From the NCBI GenBank assembly GCA_021154985.1, contig JAJNQE010000092.1, forward strand, positions 1-28,593: 28,593 nt of DNA, in the 5' to 3' direction. Shown piece by piece: positions 23,216 to 28,593 of the stretch. Position 1 is the stretch's first letter; every line of letters starts with the position of its first letter. The position numbers and the translations under genes were made by a program. Origin of the DNA: Hydrogenophaga sp. GTDB lineage: Bacteria; Pseudomonadota; Gammaproteobacteria; Burkholderiales; Burkholderiaceae_C. The notes below the pieces were generated by a model, which was not told the DNA's origin, made no database searches, and saw only the letters and a program-made list of their open reading frames with translations.

Positions 23216-25573
23216 ATGAATACTTACGAATCCATGAACACCCGATCTACTTTCAAAGACAACCGCAAGGGCCCACTCAGGCAGGTGCCTAGCGTTGTGT
23301 TGCTGGCCGCGTTGGCCGCATGCGGCGGTGGCGGTGGCGGCGAGGCCACAGCCAACCGTGGTGTGAGCAGCCCGAACATGGTGACCCCAGGAACAAGCCC
23401 AGGCTTCATCAACGTTGGAACCAGCCAGCCCAGCACCAGTGCGCCTGCACCTGCAGCACCTGCGCCGGCTCCAGTTGCCCCCACACCCGAACCGGTTGCC
23501 CCTGCGCCTGCTCCAGTTGCCCCCGCACCTGCGCCTGCCCCGGTTGCGCCCGCTCCAGCACCTGCGCCGGTAGCCCCTGCGCCAGCTCCGGCTCCTGTCG
23601 CGCCCTTCAGCTGTGCTGCCGGCGCCATCACCTGTGTTGAAGTGGCCTCCACCAGCGCCGCCACTCAAACCAGCCTCCCCGTCACCTTCGGACAACCCTT
23701 CAAAGCTGGCGACTGGCTGCACTCCGCTCAAAGCCTCATCGCAAAGGTCGATGGCGTCACCATTCCGTTGCAGAGCGACGAGATCTCTTCGCACCGCGAC
23801 GGCTCAGCCCGCTTTGCTGTGCTCAGCGCCCAGCTCGACAACGTGCAACCAGGCCAGGTCCGCATCATCAATCTCTACTCGGGCACCAAAACCACCAGTA
23901 CGCCCAATGTGCCGGCCAACCCCGACTGGAACCTTGAACTCGAAGCCCAGGTGTTTGACGCCAATGGCAACGTGACGGCCAACCTGATTGCCCAGCCGCA
24001 ATCCCAGCTGGCGACCCAGATCGCCAACGGTTCTGGCCGCCGACTTGCAGGCGCCGTGGCATCTGAATACACCGTGGTCACCTCCTTCAGGGACAAGTCC
24101 ACCAATGTTGTGCACCCCCACCTTACCGCCCGCCTGCACACCCGCCTGGTGGACGGCGGCACCCGCATCCGCACCGATGTGGTGATGGAAAACACCCGCA
24201 CATGGACAGCCAACCCGGGCAATATCACCTATTCATTCGCGGTCAAGCGCAACGGCACCACCATTCACTCACAATCCAAATTCACGCATTACCACCACGC
24301 GAGGTGGCACAAGGTGGTTTGGACAGGCGCAGCAGCTCAGCCTCAAACGCGGGTGAGGCATCACATGCCCTATTTCATGGCCAGCCGGGCAGTTTGGAAC
24401 TACGACCTCGGATTAACAATTCCCGACTCGGTACTTGCAAACGACTACACCAGTCTTAGCAATGCGCGAGCGAGTCAAACGTCTTTTGGGCCAATGGGCC
24501 ATTCTCTGCTTACAACATACTTCCCCATGACAGGCGGACGTGATGAGATTGGTCCCTACCCCCGTTGGACAGCCAACTATTTGATCAGTCAAGACACCCG
24601 TGCCTATGAGGTGATGATTGCCAACGCGGATGCAGCAGCTTCCGTCCCTATTCACTACCGAGACGACGATACGGGATACCCATTGGATCTCGATAAATAC
24701 CCAACGGTATCAATCACACCAGAATGGTCCACCCCCAAGTTGCCTACCGTCACAAATGGCACCACCCCATGGACGCCTGACGTGGCTCACCAAGGGTCGT
24801 TCGCCTATGTTCCATACTTGATCACAGGCGACGCGTTTTACTTGGACGAGATGATGTATTGGACAGCATGGAATGCAGCCTCAACCAACCCATCCTATCG
24901 CGGTGGTGGTCTGGGCCTTGCAAAAGAAAACCAAGTGCGAGGCCAGGCTTGGGCCATGCGCTCATTGGGTGAAACTTATAGATCGCTTCCTGACAGCCAC
25001 GCACGCAAGAGCTACTTTGACAATCGTCTGAAAGCAAACCTTGATTGGTATGCGAATGAATACCCGAGAAATCCCAACAGTACGAACCTTTATCCTCTGA
25101 ACGCACTGCCCAAACCAGATCAACAGGAGTACACTGGTCCGTGGCAAAACGACTTCTTCGGTATCGTGATGGCACAACTCGCCGAACACAAGGAGCCCGG
25201 TGCCTTTGAAATCCTTGACTGGGTGAGCAAGTTCAACGTGGGGCGATTCACGGCGCAAGATAAAGGTTTCTGCACTGCATATGCAGCTGGCTATTTCTTC
25301 TTGATCAAAGATTCCGCAGGAAAACCTTATGCCACTTGGCAAAATCTTTTCCAAGCAAATTTTCCTGGCGAAACTTGTAATTCCAATATGGAGATAGCCG
25401 GGTATCCAGCATGGGGCGGAGGATACGCTGCGGGCGCCAGAGCGGTGCTGGCATCGGCCTACAATGGGGGTATCGCTGGGGCAGATACAGCATATGTCAA
25501 ATGGCGCAACTTGACGTCCGCGATGGATACAGATCTACCCAAATCACCTACTTGGGCAATTGTTCCGAGATGA
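23216..25573 (+). CDS. Large lipoprotein with Pro/Ala linker and RIFT-barrel-like (PcRGLX/YetA-type) domain
   Basis: 785 residues from ATG 23216, with AGG about 9 bases upstream. The lipobox LAAC gives lipidated C36, followed by six glycines. A Pro-Ala-Val linker (about 76-130) leads to a large catalytic-type region: a beta-rich part (about 135-400) resembling the N-terminal RIFT barrel of exo-rhamnogalacturonan-lyase-like proteins, then a helical part with many aromatic residues (YWTAWNAAS, WYANEYPRN, GPWQNDFFG), like alpha/alpha-toroid polysaccharide lyases. A surface-tethered glycan lyase or binding protein is the best guess. The 5' half is GC-rich and the 3' half markedly less so. Ends at a strong terminator. 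Confidence 0.7.
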   Translation: MNTYESMNTRSTFKDNRKGPLRQVPSVVLLAALAACGGGGGGEATANRGVSSPNMVTPGTSPGFINVGTSQPSTSAPAPAAPAPAPVAPTPEPVAPAPAPVAPAPAPAPVAPAPAPAPVAPAPAPAPVAPFSCAAGAITCVEVASTSAATQTSLPVTFGQPFKAGDWLHSAQSLIAKVDGVTIPLQSDEISSHRDGSARFAVLSAQLDNVQPGQVRIINLYSGTKTTSTPNVPANPDWNLELEAQVFDANGNVTANLIAQPQSQLATQIANGSGRRLAGAVASEYTVVTSFRDKSTNVVHPHLTARLHTRLVDGGTRIRTDVVMENTRTWTANPGNITYSFAVKRNGTTIHSQSKFTHYHHARWHKVVWTGAAAQPQTRVRHHMPYFMASRAVWNYDLGLTIPDSVLANDYTSLSNARASQTSFGPMGHSLLTTYFPMTGGRDEIGPYPRWTANYLISQDTRAYEVMIANADAAASVPIHYRDDDTGYPLDLDKYPTVSITPEWSTPKLPTVTNGTTPWTPDVAHQGSFAYVPYLITGDAFYLDEMMYWTAWNAASTNPSYRGGGLGLAKENQVRGQAWAMRSLGETYRSLPDSHARKSYFDNRLKANLDWYANEYPRNPNSTNLYPLNALPKPDQQEYTGPWQNDFFGIVMAQLAEHKEPGAFEILDWVSKFNVGRFTAQDKGFCTAYAAGYFFLIKDSAGKPYATWQNLFQANFPGETCNSNMEIAGYPAWGGGYAAGARAVLASAYNGGIAGADTAYVKWRNLTSAMDTDLPKSPTWAIVPR
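23441..23605 (+). repeat. Pro-Ala-Val coding repeat (linker)
   Basis: Degenerate tandem units encode PAPAPVAP-type peptides, about 55 residues in all. The DNA copies differ at third positions, so the repeat is selected at protein level as a flexible spacer between the lipid anchor and the folded domain. It may vary in length between strains. Confidence 0.85.
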
Positions 25574-25579
25574 TCTATG

Positions 25580-25605
25580 AAAACCCTGCCGAGGCAGGGT
25601 TTTTT
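25580..25605 (+). terminator. Intrinsic terminator after the lipoprotein gene
   Basis: Stem AAAACCCTGC / GCAGGGTTTT with a CGAG loop and a following T run, starting 6 bases past the stop codon. The A and T runs on both sides could also serve the convergent gene fragment ending at 25761. Confidence 0.85.
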
Positions 25606-25760
25606 ATCGGCCAACGTCATACCGATAATGTATGAAATGGCGCACCTCCCTCGGAACAACGACCTCAAGGGAGTTGACGCTCACGTACTTCTCCATCTGA
25701 ATCAATACTTCAGCGTCGAGATCCCTTGCATGGGAGACCTCTAGTACTAATTTGAAGTGT

Positions 25761-25983
25761 TCATCTACCTTCATGGCAGAAATTGCTAGTCATCAACAAC
25801 AGCAACGAAACCCCTGGAACTTGAAGCGATTGATCATTTTGGCTGCAAAGATTGCACTTAACAACATCATCTTGCCGCGCAACCTGGAACAAAGGCTCAA
25901 GCGTGATGTAACGAAAATTTTTATATATATTGATTGATAAAAAAAGTACTAGCCAAATCGACAAAGTCACGGCAACCAATTTA
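25761..25983 (-). pseudogene. 3' fragment of a GT-C-like membrane protein gene split by an insertion sequence
   Basis: The fragment encodes the last membrane helix (LVAVTLSIWLVLFLSINIY) and a C-terminal tail ending at a TGA at 25761. When the insertion 25984-27616 and one copy of AATTTA are removed, it joins the fragment 27617-28452 in frame through PNPAFKLVAV: 836 plus 217 bases make exactly 351 codons including stop. The low GC of this stretch matches the upstream fragment and differs from the element between them. Confidence 0.85.
25978..25983. repeat. Target-site duplication, left copy
   Basis: AATTTA lies directly outside the left end of the insertion element and is repeated at its right end (27617-27622). 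Six bases is what can be read; the exact length for this element type is not certain. Confidence 0.8.
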
Positions 25984-25998
25984 GTCGGCCCTGAAATA
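25984..25998 (+). repeat. Terminal inverted repeat (transposase 3' side)
   Basis: GTCGGCCCTGAAATA, the inverted partner of 27602-27616 with two mismatches. Confidence 0.8.
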
Positions 25999-26005
25999 TT
26001 CGTTT

Positions 26006-27502
26006 TTAGCCAGCGGCCAGTCGGGGCGCCGGGTCCCTGAATGCGTTGACGGCGAGGTTGCGCAGCATGCGAGCCCAGTTCGGCGTTGGTGCGACTGTCT
26101 TGCACAGGCGCAAATAAAGCCGCCGCAAGAAGGGCACCCCCTTCTTGGCAATCATCCGCAGCAGCCAACGCAGGTTGTAGCCCGCCGCACACAACACCGC
26201 GTGCAGTCTGTCCCCTTGTTCGCCTTTCAAGTAGCACCGATCCATGCGGTGGTCCGCCTTCAAGTGCCCGATGATCGGCTCGATCGCCTGACGCCTCCTG
26301 AGCAGCTTTCTCTCCTGGGTCGTGAGCGTCTTGTACTTGCCCCGGTGCTTGATGGCCACCCCTGGGTTGTCCGCATCCACGCCCCGGTAACCCAGGTCCA
26401 CATACGCCGTGGTCGGCTTGCATCCGGTGTCCTGCATCAGGATGGTGGCCTGCTCCAGTTGAGCGTTGAGCGTGTGGCCGTCGTACGGGTTGCCGGTAAA
26501 CGCCCGTGCGCCCACGATCAGGTTGTGCTTCAAGGTCGCAGCAATGCCCACCTTCACGCCGAATTCGTAGGGCGTCCTGCTCTTGCCCTTGGCAATGCAC
26601 TCCACCTCGGGGGCGTGCCATGCGTAGAGCTTGGATGCCCCGCTGGTGTTCTTGCGGCTGCGCGATTGATCGGCAATGCGCTGCGCCTTCGCCAGCGCGC
26701 CGCCCAAGGCCTGACGCACCGCTGTGCTCAGCCCACTGGCCTTGCGTTCGATCTCACGCACCAGGCGCCCGAGCACCGTGCTCTGGCGCTTGATCACCCG
26801 GCGCATGCGCTTGAACTGCTTGGCGTGCGCGTACCGCCCGGCCTTGAAGCGCAGCAGCTGGCCCTCTTTGGCGAAGGTCTGCTTGAGCTCGATGCCTGCG
26901 CCCTGTGCGGCCTCAACCAGCTTGCAGCGCGCCGTCTCCAACAGCTTGGAGTCCGTGGGGTGAGCCACGGCCTTCTCCTGCACGGTGGAGTCCACCACCA
27001 CGGTGGCCAGCGCGGACGCCGCAATCAGCTTGAGCGAGACGGCCAGGTTCACCGTCTGCGCCAGCAACTCTTCCACGCCTTCTTCGCCGAGCAGGCGGCG
27101 GAACTTGATCAGGGTGGTGGCGTCGCAGGGCAAACGCTCCTCGTAGTACGACAGACCCGAGAAGTACTGCCAGCGAGGTGTCTCGCTCCAACGCTCCACC
27201 ACGGCCTCGTCGCTGAGGTTGAAGGCGTGTTTGAGGTAGAGCAGCGCGATCATCGTGCGCAGGGGCACGCGCGGGCGCCCGGCGTTGGACTTGCGAGCCA
27301 GTGGCGTTGGTGCATCACCAAACAGGTCCAGATCGGGCAACGCCTCACCGGTGTGTGCGCGGCGGGAGAAGAGATGCGCCACAGAAGCCTCGATCTGCTG
27401 CCAAGGCATGCGCGAGGCCAACACCGCCAGCGAGTGGCGCAGGTCGATCATGTGGTCCAGGCGGGCGCGAAAGAAGTCGTCGGTGGCGGCATCAGCAAAC
27501 AT
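26006..27502 (-). CDS. IS5-family-like DDE transposase
   Basis: 498 residues from ATG 27502 with GGGAG 7 bases upstream (a TTG one codon earlier is ignored). An N-terminal DUF772-type region (RLPCDATTLIKFRRLLG) is followed by the DDE catalytic core: D171 in VVVDSTVQEKAVAHPTD, D369 in AYVDLGYRG and E408 in RRQAIEPIIGHLK, spaced as in IS4/IS5-type enzymes. A basic insert (about 210-300) lies between the first and second Asp. The gene appears intact, so the element may be active. The family is recognised by motif; the subgroup is not certain. Confidence 0.92.
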   Translation of the reverse strand: MFADAATDDFFRARLDHMIDLRHSLAVLASRMPWQQIEASVAHLFSRRAHTGEALPDLDLFGDAPTPLARKSNAGRPRVPLRTMIALLYLKHAFNLSDEAVVERWSETPRWQYFSGLSYYEERLPCDATTLIKFRRLLGEEGVEELLAQTVNLAVSLKLIAASALATVVVDSTVQEKAVAHPTDSKLLETARCKLVEAAQGAGIELKQTFAKEGQLLRFKAGRYAHAKQFKRMRRVIKRQSTVLGRLVREIERKASGLSTAVRQALGGALAKAQRIADQSRSRKNTSGASKLYAWHAPEVECIAKGKSRTPYEFGVKVGIAATLKHNLIVGARAFTGNPYDGHTLNAQLEQATILMQDTGCKPTTAYVDLGYRGVDADNPGVAIKHRGKYKTLTTQERKLLRRRQAIEPIIGHLKADHRMDRCYLKGEQGDRLHAVLCAAGYNLRWLLRMIAKKGVPFLRRLYLRLCKTVAPTPNWARMLRNLAVNAFRDPAPRLAAG

Positions 27503-27601
27503 CAAAATCTCCCAGAAACTGATGCCTATTGGAATTCAAACCGGGAGTTCTGGGTATCCGTGATCACCCCGAAACATCAGCATTCATGCGGGCTGCAGAG
27601 G

Positions 27602-27616
27602 TATTGCAGGGGCGAC
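27602..27616 (-). repeat. Terminal inverted repeat (transposase 5' side)
   Basis: The minus strand reads GTCGCCCCTGCAATA, pairing with 25984-25998. A leader of about 100 bases separates it from the transposase start. Confidence 0.8.
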
Positions 27617-27622
27617 AATTTA
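27617..27622. repeat. Target-site duplication, right copy
   Basis: AATTTA, identical to 25978-25983, directly outside the right end of the element. Confidence 0.8.
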
Positions 27623-28452
27623 AAGGCGGGATTAGGCCAACCATTAATTATCAAATATATCAAGGCAGGGACAACATGCATTGAAAAAAGAAATACACTG
27701 CCTTTACTCTGCCAAACCAAATGCAAAATCAGGTTAAAACTGATCCATGCGATTGCAGCTAGGCCACAAGCATTTTTACTATGCAAAGCGCGCCAAACAC
27801 CACGAGCCAACAAGACAAGTCCACCGACGCATGCCAATGCAGCAAGCATCGAATAGCTGAAGACACGGTAATCGGCAAAGGCATTTGATTCGTTTGATGT
27901 AGCGCCGACGATAGTGATTGAAGGGGCAACAATCGAGAATACAGTAAAGGACAGGAAAATGTCCAATATATTTGCCTTCTCGGGGCTGGCAGCGATCCAG
28001 TAGCTCCTGCGCAGTCCATCGAGATTGAACAAGGCTTCCGCACTAACGAAATAGAGCGCTGAAAATATCGAAACAAGAGCAGCAATAAGAATAATTGGCA
28101 CAAAGCTTTTTAGAAGACTCATCAAATCTTGCCACCTCAAGGACTGCCTATTTGCAACGGCAAAACCAATAAGGCCACATATTATCAAGCCACCGTTGCT
28201 GATTGTGATCATCGCCGCAGCTGCACTTAGCACAGCAAAAAGTCGCGTCGGCACACCGTTTGAACGAGTCAATTCTGCGAAAGCAGCAAGTATAAATAAA
28301 TAGGAAAAGGTAAATGTCTCAACAATCCAAAATGGCAAATAGCTAGAATTCAAAAAAAACACAGCTATAGCACAGCTTGTTGCCCCCAAGGGAGAGGCAA
28401 TTTTTCGATGTGCGATGTAGCCCGTGAGCCAAAGACTTGTTGCGGCCCCTAG
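27617..28452 (-). pseudogene. Central fragment of a GT-C-like multi-pass membrane protein, broken at both ends
   Basis: About 278 codons with seven or more hydrophobic helices. The pattern (ISNGGLIICG, then SYWIAASPEKANILDIF, then FNLILHLVWQSKGSVFLFSMHVVPALIYLI) resembles a GT-C-like glycosyltransferase family with LHL-YG-E-FLYS-H near the C-terminus. The 3' side is cut by the insertion at 27616. The 5' side ends at CTAG (28449-28452), where a second IS5-type element begins, so the start of the gene must lie outside the window. The apparent ATG-less extension to 28569 reads antisense through that element and is not part of the protein. The stretch is AT-rich compared with the polysaccharide locus, suggesting acquisition. 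Specific function unknown. Confidence 0.75.
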
Positions 28453-28593
28453 GGAAGGTCTGCATAACCTCCCTCCCGTTGAACTGGCAAGCGGCGTGAA
28501 GTGAGGAGAAGATAGGGGCATGAACCAAATCACGCTGGGGCTGGACCCCCTCCACAAGAAGACGCGCAAGGAAGTGTTTCTGGAAGAGATGAA
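28453..28593 (+). mobile_element. Second IS5-type element, left end only
   Basis: Begins near GGAAGGTCTGCATAACC just after CTAG, a typical IS5-type target, and runs off the right edge. The other end is not visible, so the exact boundary rests on the target motif, the point where the interrupted frame loses protein-like character, and the transposase start 67 bases inside. Confidence 0.65.
28520..28593 (+). CDS. IS5-type transposase, N-terminal fragment
   Basis: 24 codons are visible before the edge, MNQITLGLDP then KKTRKEVFLEEM. The KKTRxEVFLxEM segment is the well-known N-terminus of IS5-type transposases. GAGGAG and GGGG lie upstream of ATG 28520. It differs from the transposase at 26006, so the two elements are not copies of each other. 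Confidence 0.8.
   Translation, partial: MNQITLGLDPLHKKTRKEVFLEEM

Larger units (their letters stand above)
25984..27616 (-). mobile_element. Complete insertion sequence, IS5-family-like, 1633 bp
   Basis: The ends are imperfect inverted repeats: GTCGGCCCTGAAATA at 25984-25998 and, read from the other side, GTCGCCCCTGCAATA at 27602-27616 (13 of 15 match). AATTTA flanks both ends as a duplication. One transposase gene fills the element on the minus strand. GC content is far higher than in the interrupted gene. The insertion breaks a GT-C-like membrane protein gene. Confidence 0.88.

Noticed and set aside
23441..23605. Tandem repeats as a possible CRISPR array
   Set aside because: Units are short, degenerate, without spacers, and in frame as a Pro-Ala-Val linker.
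23224..23664. Minus-strand frame encoding a Gly/Ala repeat protein
   Set aside because: It is the complement of the Pro/Ala linker and has no ribosome site or independent support.
25752..25937. Plus-strand 61-codon open frame
   Set aside because: TTG start, antisense to the 3' pseudogene fragment, which is confirmed by frame restoration.
27577..27616. C-terminal residues of the membrane-protein frame up to a stop at 27577
   Set aside because: These codons read into the end of the insertion element; the native protein continues at 25977 on the other side.
26201..27856. Plus-strand open frame of 551 codons
   Set aside because: Antisense to the transposase and crosses the element boundary at 27616.

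Overview
The window is a GC-rich chromosomal stretch that looks like a betaproteobacterium, probably Burkholderiales and Comamonadaceae-like. This rests on GC content, codon use and the gene set; no rRNA or other taxonomic marker is present. Its core is an exosortase A (XrtA)/PEP-CTERM extracellular-matrix locus. It carries the system's TPR lipoprotein (prsT), histidine kinase (prsK), sigma-54 response regulator (prsR), priming sugar transferase, O-antigen-ligase-like polymerase/ligase, PLP decarboxylase, acyl-CoA ligase, acyl carrier protein, two alpha/beta hydrolases and one PEP-CTERM substrate. The exosortase itself is not in the window.

Layout. From 1 to 2869 (minus) lies a tightly coupled four-gene cassette: a Tat-signal protein with four cysteines, a PqqD-like carrier-binding protein, an HprK-related kinase and a nucleotidyltransferase cut by the left edge. 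A sigma-54-type -24/-12 promoter with an adjacent consensus IHF site sits just upstream (2967-3011). From 3091 to 15672 (minus) run prsT, prsR, prsK, the sugar transferase, the ligase, the decarboxylase and the acyl-CoA ligase. Diverging from these (15781-17734, plus) are the acyl carrier protein and hydrolases 2 and 1. At 18003-18812 (plus) is a PEP-CTERM protein, again preceded by a sigma-54-type promoter and an IHF site, and ended by a strong hairpin. From 18877 to 21205 (minus) are a GNAT/FemAB-like acyltransferase and UDP-glucose 6-dehydrogenase. At 21304-22710 (plus) is a membrane-anchored beta-helix protein, then a 505-bp intergenic region rich in dyads, including two GTGA-N6-TCAC sites. 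At 23216-25573 (plus) is a large lipoprotein with a Pro/Ala linker.

The right end is a mobile-element landing site. A complete IS5-family-like element (25984-27616, 15-bp imperfect inverted ends, 6-bp AATTTA target duplication) splits a GT-C-like membrane-protein gene. Removing the element and one duplication restores the frame exactly. The same gene is cut on its 5' side by a second IS5-type element that begins near 28453 and leaves the window.

Inferred working model: PrsK/PrsR with sigma-54 and IHF drives both the PEP-CTERM protein and the Tat/PqqD/HprK/nucleotidyltransferase cassette, so these would be co-expressed with matrix production. UDP-glucuronate from Ugd would feed an acidic polysaccharide, and the beta-helix protein and large lipoprotein may trim or remodel it. 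The most interesting candidate is the left cassette: a possible PqqD-guided, kinase/nucleotidyltransferase modification of a Tat-exported protein.
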